55,072 nucleotides of DNA, taken from assembly GCA_030527185.1 (NCBI GenBank), contig JAUNBF010000020.1:1-55072 (forward strand). The letters run 5' to 3'. Below, piece by piece: positions 8,882-17,581 of this stretch. Origin of the DNA: Planctomycetia bacterium. Its GTDB lineage: Bacteria > Planctomycetota > Planctomycetia > Pirellulales > Thermoguttaceae. A program made the position numbers and the translations under genes. The stretch's first letter is position 1. The number at the start of each line of letters is the position of its first letter. Below the pieces are notes generated by a model, which ran no database searches, was not told the DNA's origin, and saw only the letters and a program-made list of their open reading frames with translations.

Positions 8882-8947
8882 GACCTCTCTTTCCAAAGAC
8901 TTTTGTTTACGGCTGCGCCGCTACTATTTGTTATTTTTGAGCAGATC

Positions 8948-11062
8948 GTGATTTTCGTTCATCCGTTATTTTTGTGGGCACTTTTGGGATTGGGAATTCC
9001 GTTGGTATTCCATTTCCTGATGCGTCAGAAACCACGGAAACAGCTTTTTCCGGCGTTACGGTTTTTGCAGAAAGGGGAGAGGGCACAAAATCGGTCTTTG
9101 AAATTGCGACATTTTTGGCTTTTGGTGCTGCGTCTGGGAATTCTGTTGTGGCTGGTTTTGCTTTTTGCCCGACCGGTGGGGTACTGGGGGGAAGGGGCTT
9201 CGGGGAAGGAGCCGGCCTCGGTGGTGCTGGTGGTGGATACTTCGCCGCGGATGGACTATCGGTTTGAAAATCGGAGTTGTCTGGAACGTGCGAAAGAGTG
9301 GGGGGAGCGGATTGTCGCGTCGTTGCCAGTGGGGAGTGAGGTGGCGGTTGTTTCGACGTATCCTTCGCCGATCGGTTTTTTGACAGATCGGGAGGAGGTG
9401 GTGCGTCGGATTCAGAATTTGACGATTTCCGCGGTGGCACGGAGTGTGCCGGAAACGGTGTCGGAAGTTTTGCCGTCGCTCAAGAAGTCGCGGCTTTCCA
9501 GGAAAGAGGTTTATCTCCTCACGGACGGTACTTCGCAGGCGTGGAAAGAGGAGGAAAAAGGGTGGCTGGCGAGGAATCTGGAAGGATTTGTGGGGGGGAA
9601 TTTTTTTCTGGTCGATGTGGGGGTGGAAGTGCCGGTAAATCATCGTGTGACGATTCCCGCGACGCAGAGTTTTCAGCCGGTGGAGGGCATTTTGACATTG
9701 CAAACGGCGTTGACGGTGGCAGATGCCATGCCACATACGTTGGTTTTGGCGACGATGGAGGAAAATGGGGAGTGGCAACGTCGTGGGGAAGTGACCGTTC
9801 AGGGAAAGGCTGGCGAGACGATTCCGGTGGAATTTCGCGTGGGGGGCTGGGACGAACGTCGGAATCAGGGACGGGTGGAACGGGTGGGGACGGATGCGCT
9901 GGAATGGGATAATCGGGCTTATTTTACGGTCGATTGCACGGCTGCCAGGCGGATTTTGCTGGTGGGGAAAGCTCCTGTGGAGGAGACAGTTTTGTTTGTG
10001 GAACAGGCATTGTCGCCGCTGCGATTTCGGGAGGAAAAGCGAGCCAGATTCGATTGTGAGCGGGAAGATTACGCGGCCTTTTCGCAACGGCAGGATTTTT
10101 CCGGCTTTTCGGCAGTGTGGCTTCTCGACCCGTCACCGTTGGAGGGGGAAGTCTGGAATCGGTTGCAGAATGAGGTGAATCGAGGCTTGGGATTGGGGAT
10201 TTTTCCAGGTGCCTCCGCGGTACCGTTGGGAGCGTTCCAGAGTGCGGAGTTGCGACAGTGGTTTCCAGGCGTTTTGCGGATGCAGGCACGAACGCCTGAG
10301 GGGGTTTTTCTGGTAGCCGAGACGATTTCCCACCCGATTTTGAAAGTTTTTTCCGACTTGCCCATTTCGGTACCGTGGCAATATTTTCCGGTCTTTCGAT
10401 ATTGGCAGATGGACTCGTTTTTGCCGGGTGCGCAGACGATTTTTTCGTACTCCAACGGAGACGCGGCGGTGGTGGAGAAAACGTTGGGTGCCGGCACGAT
10501 TCTGGTTATGACCACACCGCCGATTCCGATGAGTGGGGAGGTGTGGAACTTTTTGCCGCGAGGTGATTCGTGGGGATTTGTGGTGCTGATGCACGCCATG
10601 ACGAATCGGCTCTGTGCCCAGGAAGAGACGTTTTGGAATGGCACGACGCAGGAAAACTGGATTTTTCCGTTGGGAAAAGAGGTGCGGAACAAATACGCCC
10701 TGAAAAAAGTTTCGGATTCGCAGAGCATTTCCATGTCGGTTGTACCGGACCGACAAAATCATCAACTGATTCTTCCACCGTTGGAATCCCCTGGAAATTA
10801 TCGGATAACCGCCGAGGGAAATCCCCCTTTCGAGCAAGGTTTCAGCGTCAACATTTCCCCGGACGAGACCGATTTAAGCCGTCGAAGTCGAGAAGAAATG
10901 GAGTCCTTTTTCCCCAACCATCCGTTGAAAATCTGGCGTGACGCCAATCAATGGGAGCAGGAACGCTTTTCGAGCGGCGGAGACTGGTTCCACGTTTTAG
11001 GCACCTTACTCTTCCTTTTCCTGGCGGCTGAAAACATTTTATCCAACCGCTTCTATCGATAA
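8948..11062 (+). CDS. BatA-like membrane protein with degenerate von Willebrand A domain
   Basis: About 705 residues. I chose GTG 8948 because it yields the classic BatA N-terminus (HPLFLWALLGLGIPLVFHFLM, then R/K-rich, then LFPALRFLQ). A second membrane segment follows (FWLLVLRLGILLWLVLLFA), then a von Willebrand A domain beginning VVLVVDTSPRMDYR, where the usual metal-site motif DxSxS reads DTSPR, so metal binding may be lost. Later segments are beta-rich with a glutamine-amidotransferase-like region, and a C-terminal membrane helix (GTLLFLFLAAENIL) closes the protein. No strong ribosome binding site marks the start. It is followed 17 bp later by a second von Willebrand protein; the pair probably forms one membrane complex. 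The MoxR ATPase and DUF58 genes that often accompany it are absent. Confidence 0.8.
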   Translation: MIFVHPLFLWALLGLGIPLVFHFLMRQKPRKQLFPALRFLQKGERAQNRSLKLRHFWLLVLRLGILLWLVLLFARPVGYWGEGASGKEPASVVLVVDTSPRMDYRFENRSCLERAKEWGERIVASLPVGSEVAVVSTYPSPIGFLTDREEVVRRIQNLTISAVARSVPETVSEVLPSLKKSRLSRKEVYLLTDGTSQAWKEEEKGWLARNLEGFVGGNFFLVDVGVEVPVNHRVTIPATQSFQPVEGILTLQTALTVADAMPHTLVLATMEENGEWQRRGEVTVQGKAGETIPVEFRVGGWDERRNQGRVERVGTDALEWDNRAYFTVDCTAARRILLVGKAPVEETVLFVEQALSPLRFREEKRARFDCEREDYAAFSQRQDFSGFSAVWLLDPSPLEGEVWNRLQNEVNRGLGLGIFPGASAVPLGAFQSAELRQWFPGVLRMQARTPEGVFLVAETISHPILKVFSDLPISVPWQYFPVFRYWQMDSFLPGAQTIFSYSNGDAAVVEKTLGAGTILVMTTPPIPMSGEVWNFLPRGDSWGFVVLMHAMTNRLCAQEETFWNGTTQENWIFPLGKEVRNKYALKKVSDSQSISMSVVPDRQNHQLILPPLESPGNYRITAEGNPPFEQGFSVNISPDETDLSRRSREEMESFFPNHPLKIWRDANQWEQERFSSGGDWFHVLGTLLFLFLAAENILSNRFYR

Positions 11063-11079
11063 TGGATTAATGGTTATTT

Positions 11080-13320
11080 ATGTATTTTCCGCTTTGGGAA
11101 TCGACGATTTTGGTGGTGACTGCGATCCTGATTTTGGGATGGTTGGCGCGGTGGAGTCTGTCGGGACATTGGGATTGGGTGGTGTTGCGGTGGTTGGTGT
11201 TGGGGTTGTTGGGGTGGATTTGGCTGCGGCCTGTTTTTTTGACGACCGAGACGCAGATTTTGCCGGGGACGGTGCTGATTTTGGCGGATACTTCGCGGAG
11301 TATGGGGGTGCGGGACGAATCGTCGGGGGAAGAGAGCCGTTGGGAACGGTTGCGACGAGCGTTTGGGGAGAGTTCGGACGCGTTGGGACGTTTGTCGGCG
11401 AGTGTGGAGGTTCAGGTTTGGGGATTTTCGGAAAAAGGGGTTCCGTTGGACGAAACGGAGGGAAAAATTGCGTTTCCCGCGACGCCGGAGGGGAATCAGA
11501 CAGCCATCGGGTCGGCCATTCAGGAGATGTTTTTGCAGTATTCCGATCGACGCATTTTGGGGATGGTTCTGGCCAGTGACGGTGCGCAGCGGAGTTTGCC
11601 ACCGCATGATTTGTTGCCGCAGACGGCTCTGGCACGATTGCGTCGGCAGCAGATTCCGCTTTATACGCTGACGTTGGGGAAATCGTGGGTGGAGAATCCG
11701 CGAGAGGACTTGGCGGTGGTCGATTTTGTGGCGGAGCAGCGGATTTATCTGGGAAATCCGTTGGCAATGACGGCGGCAGTGCGGGTGGAAGGTTTTGCGG
11801 GAAAGGCGATTCCGGTGGAATTGTGGGCGGAACGCAACGGGGGGGGGAATGCGGAAAAAGTGGCTCAGACGGCGGTGAAAACGGAGCGAAAACGGGAAAT
11901 TTTGCCCGTGACGATGGCCTGGACGCCGGAGGTGGCGGGGGAATACAAGTTGTGGCTGCGGATTCCGGTACAGGCAGGGGAAACGTCGGAAACGAACAAT
12001 GAATTGGCCGCTTTTGTGAACGTGACGGAAGGGGGAATGCCGGTTTTGTATCTGGAGGGAACGTTCCGCCCGGAGATGAGTTTTTTACGTCGGGCGTTGG
12101 ATGCTTCGCCGGAAATTCGGATGGAAACGCTGCGTTGTTCCGGGGCTGCGTCGAGCCGTGGTGTGTTGGGAGAACGTTTGCGGCAGGATTACGCGGTTTT
12201 GCTTTTGGGGGATGTGCCTGCGGAAACCTTTACGACCGAGGAGTGGGAAACGCTTCGGGAAAAAGTCGCCGGGGGAATGGGGTTGCTGACGATAGGGGGG
12301 CTTCAGGCGTATGAGCCGGGTGGATATGCCGGGACAGCTCTGGCGGAGGTCTTGCCGATGACGATGGAAACCCCTGAAAAACAGCGTTTTCAGAAGAAAA
12401 TTTCCGAGCATTTTCACTGGGATCAACCTCTGATGATGATTCCAACGGCGGCGGGGCGGCAAAGTGGTCTGTTGGAAATGGATTCGGACTCTCACCGGAC
12501 GGAGGAAATCTGGAAATCGTTGCCGGTTTTGGAGGGTGCCAACCGTTGGCGAGGATGGAAACCAGGGGCGATCGTGTTGGCGGAAGCTCCACGAAAAGGG
12601 AGGGAGGGAATCCCGCTTCTTTTGCAGCAGACGTACGGCGAAGGCCGCGTTTTGTCGCTGGCGGCGGACAGTACATGGCGTTGGTGGCTGGGCGGTTTCG
12701 AGGAGGTACACAAACGTTTCTGGCGGCAGATGATTCTCTGGCTGGCGAAAAAGGAGACGGCGGTGGATGGAGAAATCTTTATCCACTTGCCGCAACGCCG
12801 TTTTTCGCAGGAGCAGGAAGTCCATTTTCAGGTGGGAGCCAAACTTTCCGATGGCGAAACGTTGGTGAATCGGGAAGGGACGCGGTGGAACGTGACGCTG
12901 GAACACCCGGATGGATCGCGGACGGAGATTCCTCTGACGGCAGGGAGTGAGACGATGCTGGGAACGGCAGGAAAACTTCCGGCACCAGGCGATTACACCC
13001 TCACCGCCAGCGTTTGGTACCAGGAGGAAAAAGTCGGGGAGACGCAGAGCCGTTTTCTGGTCTGGCACGAAGATTTGGAGATGGACAATGTGCAGGCCGA
13101 GCCGCAGTGGATGGAAAGTCTGGCGGTTTCCAGTGGCGGGCGTGCCGTTTTGCCTGCGGAATTGGACGATTTGTGGCAGGAGCTTCTGGAAAAACGCCAG
13201 GATTTGCGAGTGGAGCAAAAAGTGGTGACGCCTGTCTGGGATCGGTGGTACTGGTTGGCGACGATTCTGTTTTTACTCTGTCTGGAGTGGTTCCTGCGCA
13301 GACGCCGTGGTTGGGCTTGA
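11080..13320 (+). CDS. Membrane protein with von Willebrand A and GATase1-like domains
   Basis: 746 residues. Two N-terminal membrane segments (STILVVTAILILGWLARW and VVLRWLVLGLLGWIWL) are followed by a von Willebrand A domain beginning LILADTSRSMGVRD; here the metal-site motif is intact (DTSRS), unlike in the gene before it. A middle section (QDYAVLLLGDVPAE to GLLTIGGLQAYEPGGYAG) is the class I glutamine-amidotransferase-like fold seen in planctomycete proteins of this type, probably non-enzymatic. A single helix near the C-terminus (WYWLATILFLLCLEWFL) ends in RRRRG. It starts 17 bp after the BatA-like gene, so the two are almost certainly co-transcribed. Molecular role unknown. Confidence 0.8.
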   Translation: MYFPLWESTILVVTAILILGWLARWSLSGHWDWVVLRWLVLGLLGWIWLRPVFLTTETQILPGTVLILADTSRSMGVRDESSGEESRWERLRRAFGESSDALGRLSASVEVQVWGFSEKGVPLDETEGKIAFPATPEGNQTAIGSAIQEMFLQYSDRRILGMVLASDGAQRSLPPHDLLPQTALARLRRQQIPLYTLTLGKSWVENPREDLAVVDFVAEQRIYLGNPLAMTAAVRVEGFAGKAIPVELWAERNGGGNAEKVAQTAVKTERKREILPVTMAWTPEVAGEYKLWLRIPVQAGETSETNNELAAFVNVTEGGMPVLYLEGTFRPEMSFLRRALDASPEIRMETLRCSGAASSRGVLGERLRQDYAVLLLGDVPAETFTTEEWETLREKVAGGMGLLTIGGLQAYEPGGYAGTALAEVLPMTMETPEKQRFQKKISEHFHWDQPLMMIPTAAGRQSGLLEMDSDSHRTEEIWKSLPVLEGANRWRGWKPGAIVLAEAPRKGREGIPLLLQQTYGEGRVLSLAADSTWRWWLGGFEEVHKRFWRQMILWLAKKETAVDGEIFIHLPQRRFSQEQEVHFQVGAKLSDGETLVNREGTRWNVTLEHPDGSRTEIPLTAGSETMLGTAGKLPAPGDYTLTASVWYQEEKVGETQSRFLVWHEDLEMDNVQAEPQWMESLAVSSGGRAVLPAELDDLWQELLEKRQDLRVEQKVVTPVWDRWYWLATILFLLCLEWFLRRRRGWA

Positions 13321-13346
13321 GCCACTCACCGCGTCCGGTAGATTTT

Positions 13347-14825
13347 TCAGGCAGATTCCGTCCGTGGCAGGGATGGAAATTGAAAATAACAGGCCGCGTT
13401 TTCATAACTGACTTCTCGCACCAGCGAACCGAGGAGCGAAAGATCGTTGGGAAGGAGACCTTTTCGCACGTCGTTTCCCAGCAGGTTGCACAAAATCCGA
13501 CGGAAATATTCGTGTCGGGTGTAGGAGAGAAACGACCGACTGTCGGTGAGCATTCCGACAAAACGTCGAAGAAGGCCGAGGTTGGAGAGGACGTTCATCT
13601 GCGTTTCCATCCCCTCTTTCTGATCGAGGAACCACCAACCACTGCCGAACTGAATCTTCCCCGGCATCTTTCCGTCCTGGAAATTGCCGAGCATCGTTCC
13701 GACAAGATGGTTGTAAATCGGGTTGAGATTGTACAAAATGGTGCGTGTGAGGCAATCTTCCTTTTCAAGCGAGTCCAAAAATCGCGACATTGCCAACGCC
13801 ACATCCCCGTCGCCGATGGAATCGAACCCGGTGTCGGGGCCGAGTTGCTGGAATTTGCGGGTGTTGTTGTTCCGCATGGCTCCGAAGTGGAATTGCTGCG
13901 TCCAGCCGAAAGCGTGGTTCATTTTGGCCAATTCGTGAAGTATCCGCCACTGGAATGCGTTGATTTCCACTTCGTCCAGCACGATTTCGGGATTCTGAAT
14001 CACTTTTTGCAACGTTTTGTGGACATTTTCCACCTGAAACGGTGCTGTCGGGTTCCCCTGTCGATCGTATTCCACGAGTGGGAACATCCCCAGACCATGG
14101 TCGGAAAGTCGGCAACCATTTTCATGGAAAAAAGCGTACCGTTGGTGTAACGCGGTCAGGAGAGCGTCCAGACCGTCGATTTCGATACCCGTCACCGCTT
14201 CCAACTGCCGGAGCCACGGAAGAAAAACGTCCGGGCGGTCGATCGCAAGTGCTTTGTCCGGGCGGAACGTCGGCAGCACACGCGGTAAAAACGTTCCGTT
14301 GGCATTGTCCTGGGCAATTTTTCGGTGAAATTCCAGCGAATCGACCGGGTCGTCGGTGGTGCAGACCAACACGACGTTCATCTGCGCCATGATTCCACGG
14401 GCGGAAAAAGCCGGCTCTGCCAGTTTCGCGTTGCATTCTTGCCAAATGGAGTCTGCCGTTTCGGGAGAAAGAAGCCGGTCGGAAATGCCAAAAGGACGGT
14501 TCAGCTCCAGGTGCGTCCAGTGGTAGAGCGGATTTCGCAACGTGTAAGGAACGGTCGCCGCCCAGGCCTCGAATTTTTCCCGGTCGCTGGCATCACCCGT
14601 GCAGAAACGCTCCGCCACACCGTTACTCCGCATGGCACGCCATTTGTAATGGTCGCCGTAGAGCCAGATTTGCGTCAAATTTTCAAACCGCGTATTTTCC
14701 GCCACCTGTTGGGGAGGCAGATGGCAGTGGTAGTCGATGATCGGCAGATTCTCCGCGTATTCGTGATACAACGTCCGCGCAACAGGCGTTTCGAGTAAAA
14801 AATCGGGATGAATGAATGGTGTCAT
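13347..14825 (-). CDS. uxaC: Glucuronate isomerase
   Basis: 492 residues, close to the usual UxaC length. The ATG at 14825 sits 6 nt after GGAG. Conserved pieces include FLLETPVARTLYHEYAENLPIIDYHCHLPP, where the HCH metal ligands lie at about residues 35-37, EVEINAFQWRILHELAKMNHAFGWTQQFHFGAMRN, and DSRSFLSYTRHEYFRRILCNLLG near the C-terminus. UxaC interconverts D-glucuronate/D-fructuronate and D-galacturonate/D-tagaturonate in the cytoplasm, the first step of uronic-acid use. The gene faces away from a secreted glycosidase-like gene, and both have strong promoters back to back, consistent with shared control of uronate-containing polymer use. Confidence 0.96.
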   Translation of the reverse strand: MTPFIHPDFLLETPVARTLYHEYAENLPIIDYHCHLPPQQVAENTRFENLTQIWLYGDHYKWRAMRSNGVAERFCTGDASDREKFEAWAATVPYTLRNPLYHWTHLELNRPFGISDRLLSPETADSIWQECNAKLAEPAFSARGIMAQMNVVLVCTTDDPVDSLEFHRKIAQDNANGTFLPRVLPTFRPDKALAIDRPDVFLPWLRQLEAVTGIEIDGLDALLTALHQRYAFFHENGCRLSDHGLGMFPLVEYDRQGNPTAPFQVENVHKTLQKVIQNPEIVLDEVEINAFQWRILHELAKMNHAFGWTQQFHFGAMRNNNTRKFQQLGPDTGFDSIGDGDVALAMSRFLDSLEKEDCLTRTILYNLNPIYNHLVGTMLGNFQDGKMPGKIQFGSGWWFLDQKEGMETQMNVLSNLGLLRRFVGMLTDSRSFLSYTRHEYFRRILCNLLGNDVRKGLLPNDLSLLGSLVREVSYENAACYFQFPSLPRTESA

Positions 14826-14867
14826 GAAAGGCTCCAGAATGGAAAATGTTCCTAAAAATTAGCGGCA

Positions 14868-14882
14868 CCTCTCTAAAAGAGG
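14868..14882. promoter_or_regulatory. Small dyad at the uxaC transcription start
   Basis: CCTCT (14868-14872), 5-nt gap, AGAGG (14878-14882). It lies a few bases downstream of the predicted uxaC start of transcription (about 14888). It could be an operator or a leader hairpin; short arms keep confidence low. Confidence 0.3.
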
Positions 14883-14894
14883 GGGAATACTTTC

Positions 14895-14923
14895 ATTTTA
14901 CTCCTTTCCGCGACAAACGTCAA
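14895..14923 (-). promoter_or_regulatory. uxaC promoter
   Basis: On the minus strand TTGACG (14923-14918), 17-bp spacer, TAAAAT (14900-14895). Its -35 box is separated by only 3 bp from the -35 box of the opposite promoter. Confidence 0.7.
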
Positions 14924-14926
14924 GGA

Positions 14927-14955
14927 TTGACAGGGAGAAAAGAAAAGGTTAAAAT
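14927..14955 (+). promoter_or_regulatory. Promoter of the secreted glycosidase-like gene
   Basis: TTGACA at 14927-14932, 17-bp spacer, TAAAAT at 14950-14955. Predicted start near 14962, so the leader is under 20 nt and begins just before the GGAG site. Confidence 0.8.
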
Positions 14956-14978
14956 CAAATTTTGAAAGGAGAAACATC

Positions 14979-17180
14979 ATGCGAAACGGGTTGATTTGGT
15001 TTTTCATTGCGGGGATGTGGTCTGTGGCAGGTTTTTCCCAGGAAACCTGGATTTTTCATCGTGGGAACGATCTCGCTCGGTGCGAAGTGGGACAGGGAAA
15101 CGTTCGGCATGTGGTTGGCTTGATGAAAATCACCGCTACTGGCAAGGACTTGACGCTCACGTTGCGGAAAGGGAAAAACCCGACATTTCGGGCTGAGGAG
15201 GGACGATTTTTTGCCATCCGCTATCGCATTTCCGGCAATGGCACTCAGGGCGGTCTCTTTTTCACGCATGAGGAGTGGAAAACGCTTTCGGACAAAAGCT
15301 ACTCCCCCTTTCCCGTGGTGGCGGACGGTCAGTGGCACGACCAGATTGTCGATATGGCCGCGTTTCCTCATCAAAATTGGAAGGGAAATATCCATCAGAT
15401 TCGGCTCGATCCGGTGAATCCGAGCGTGCCGGGAACGGTGGTTCAGATTTCCCGGCTGGGATTTTTCCCGACGCGCGAGGCGGGGGAGGAATTTCTGAAA
15501 AAAGCCAACGATACGCCTGATTTTACGCAAGATTCGGAACTGGACGCTCCGATGCAGCGAGTCTTTATCCCTGGCGGAACGTTGCGGGAAGATTTTCAGG
15601 AAGCGGATTTTCTCCTGGAAAATACGGCGGTGGAGGGGAGACCGGAAGAAAACGTGGTCGTTTTTTTCGACGGTGAGAAAGAGGAAATCGTGGCGGAAAG
15701 CGAAGTCAATCGGTGCGGTTTCGTCCGTTTGGTGGCACGCCGACCGGGAAAATATGTCCTGAAAAACAGGCCGCAGACACTCTCCGACGTTGAAGGGCAT
15801 CCTCAGGAAAAAGCGATTCGGTTCGTCGCCAGTCGCGGTTTGATGAATCCGGTGGAAAAGGGGATTTTTGCTCCCGACAGGAAGGATTCTCCTGAAGAAA
15901 CGTTGACGCGGGCACAAAAAGCGGAAAAAATCATGCACGCAATCCAGGAAACGTTGGGATGTCGGATTCACTCCCCCTTTCCGCCGGAATATTTTACGCG
16001 GGAACGGCTGCGGATCGGGGCGTGGGGAAATCTTGCCCCGGAGTATTTCAAGGAGGAGACGATCCAAACGCTGGCCGATTGTGGATTCGATTGGCTTCTG
16101 GCCATGTCGCCCATTTCCAGCATTCCTCTGCGGGAAGATCTGCTCCGCTACGCCGACCAGCATGGTGTTGAAGTCTATCTCCACGACGGTGCCATTCGCC
16201 ATCTTCCCATTCTGGCCGCCTACTGCGAACATCCCAGTTTTGGCGGGCATTACCTCTACGACGAACCGGGAACGACGCAGTTTGAGGATTTGGGAAAAAT
16301 TGCCCGCGCGTATCGAGAAACGACGGGGAAAGTCCCTTTTGTGAACCTTTTGCCGATGTATGCCAACGCCGCCCAATTCCGTTTTGGAGCGTCGGCTGCC
16401 GCGATTGAGTATTACGATTCCGACCCGGAGATTTTCCGAAAATATTGCGAAGAGTTTTGCCGAAAGTTCGATGTGCATTACATCTGCACCGATATTTACC
16501 CGTTGAACTGGAGCCAAGGCCGAAAAACCACGTATAAGGATTACACCGAGTCGATTCATGTGATTGCCCAGGTCGCACGGGAACAGGGACGCGATTTCTG
16601 GTGTTTCATCCAGACGTTCGGCTGGACACCCTCCAAACGAACGCCCAACGAAGCGGAATTTCGGTGGCAGTGCTACACGCTCCTGTCGTTTGGCTGTAAG
16701 GGGATTTTGTGCTGGACGTATGGAACCGGCAATCCCGAATTTCCTTCGCTCGTGGACGAGAAAAATCAAAAAACAAAAGCCTGGTACGATGCCCGAACGG
16801 TTTTTCAGGAATTGCGGAAACTTTCGGATGTTTACATACAATATCGGAATCTGGGAGCGTTTGCTCACCGAGGAGAGAATGTGCCGTATTTGAGAATCAG
16901 CCAGCCCTACACCGAGTTTGAGGTTCTCGAAGCGATCGATTGCGAAGAGCCATTGCTGTGCGGCTGTTTTGAGAAGAAAGAGGGGGCGGGAAACGCTCTG
17001 ACGCTCGTCAATATGACCGAATTGCAGGACGAAAAAGAGATTTCCGTCCGTCTGAAACTTCGTGGCCAGAAAGTGGTCGCCTGGTTTGGCGGAGTGGCGC
17101 AGGAACTCACGGCGGACGCGGACGGTTTCTACCCCCTGACGTTGAAGACAGGGGAAGGTGTCTTCCTGACCGTGGAATAA
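14979..17180 (+). CDS. Secreted TIM-barrel-like putative glycosidase
   Basis: 733 residues, ATG 14979 after AAGGAG. A signal peptide (GLIWFFIAGMWSVAGFSQ) precedes a beta-sandwich-like N-terminal region (to about residue 190) that reads like a carbohydrate-binding module. From about residue 330 a barrel-like domain follows: FDWLLAMSPISS, HGVEVYLHDGAIRHLPILAAYCEHPSFGGHYLYDEPG, PFVNLLPMYANA, CTDIYPLNW and CKGILCWTYGTGNPEF. The acidic residues in YDEPG and TDIYP are candidate catalytic positions. A short beta C-terminal domain closes it. No GH family could be assigned by eye. Its divergent, tightly packed promoter with uxaC suggests action on a uronic-acid-containing glycan outside the cell. Confidence 0.75.
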   Translation: MRNGLIWFFIAGMWSVAGFSQETWIFHRGNDLARCEVGQGNVRHVVGLMKITATGKDLTLTLRKGKNPTFRAEEGRFFAIRYRISGNGTQGGLFFTHEEWKTLSDKSYSPFPVVADGQWHDQIVDMAAFPHQNWKGNIHQIRLDPVNPSVPGTVVQISRLGFFPTREAGEEFLKKANDTPDFTQDSELDAPMQRVFIPGGTLREDFQEADFLLENTAVEGRPEENVVVFFDGEKEEIVAESEVNRCGFVRLVARRPGKYVLKNRPQTLSDVEGHPQEKAIRFVASRGLMNPVEKGIFAPDRKDSPEETLTRAQKAEKIMHAIQETLGCRIHSPFPPEYFTRERLRIGAWGNLAPEYFKEETIQTLADCGFDWLLAMSPISSIPLREDLLRYADQHGVEVYLHDGAIRHLPILAAYCEHPSFGGHYLYDEPGTTQFEDLGKIARAYRETTGKVPFVNLLPMYANAAQFRFGASAAAIEYYDSDPEIFRKYCEEFCRKFDVHYICTDIYPLNWSQGRKTTYKDYTESIHVIAQVAREQGRDFWCFIQTFGWTPSKRTPNEAEFRWQCYTLLSFGCKGILCWTYGTGNPEFPSLVDEKNQKTKAWYDARTVFQELRKLSDVYIQYRNLGAFAHRGENVPYLRISQPYTEFEVLEAIDCEEPLLCGCFEKKEGAGNALTLVNMTELQDEKEISVRLKLRGQKVVAWFGGVAQELTADADGFYPLTLKTGEGVFLTVE

Positions 17181-17196
17181 CTTACCAACCGCAGCC

Positions 17197-17379
17197 TTAC
17201 TTTTGTTCCCGGTACGTCGTCCAGCTCATCCACATCATCAAAAGCGCGATGACCATGAAGACCACATCGACGAAGATATTCCGGCGACCAAAGGGAATGG
17301 CTGCGCTGACATCCAGCAGAAAAATCAAAAAAACGATCAGCGAAAGAATCAACCCGACCCAACACAGTGCTTTGGACAT
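17197..17379 (-). CDS. Small two-helix membrane protein
   Basis: 60 residues from ATG 17379, which has GGGAGG 5 nt upstream. A GTG two codons earlier overlaps that site and is rejected. Two hydrophobic stretches (ALCWVGLILSLIVFLIFLLDV and NIFVDVVFMVIALLMMWMSW) are separated by a short loop with FGRRN, ending in TTYREQK. Function unknown. Its predicted promoter lies at 17536-17564, so a 117-bp repeat element sits inside its untranslated leader. Confidence 0.75.
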   Translation of the reverse strand: MSKALCWVGLILSLIVFLIFLLDVSAAIPFGRRNIFVDVVFMVIALLMMWMSWTTYREQK

Positions 17380-17400
17380 AACCACCTCCCGAAAGGATTT

Positions 17401-17517
17401 AATTGATAATTGATAATTGAGGTACGTTCACACAATCCATAAAACATTCCTTGGTCATTTTATCATTTTTCACCTGGCATTTCAGGATTGAACCAACATA
17501 ATTATCAATTATCAATT
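17401..17517 (+). repeat. 117-bp MITE-like element, copy A
   Basis: Non-coding element with perfect 18-bp terminal inverted repeats, AATTGATAATTGATAATT at one end and its reverse complement at the other. The reverse complement of 24211-24327 matches it with three substitutions over 117 bp. The interior holds no reading frame; a weak internal dyad surrounds ATAAAACATTCC. No target-site duplication is obvious. The structure is that of a miniature inverted-repeat transposable element, or an intergenic palindromic repeat family. It lies in the leader of the small membrane protein gene. Confidence 0.85.
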
Positions 17518-17535
17518 CTATAAGCCATGATTAGT

Positions 17536-17564
17536 ATCATAGCACATTCTCCTCGGGTTGACAA
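17536..17564 (-). promoter_or_regulatory. Promoter reading into copy A and the small membrane gene
   Basis: On the minus strand TTGTCA (17564-17559), 17-bp spacer, TATGAT (17541-17536). Predicted start near 17529, so the transcript would contain the whole 117-nt repeat before the ATG at 17379. Confidence 0.55.
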
Positions 17565-17581
17565 GGGTAGTGGAGGAAAAA

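Noticed and set aside
8718..8947. N-terminal extension of the BatA-like protein back to 8795
   Set aside because: The extra residues lack hydrophobic or family features and contain the nested hairpin; the BatA start pattern begins at GTG 8948.
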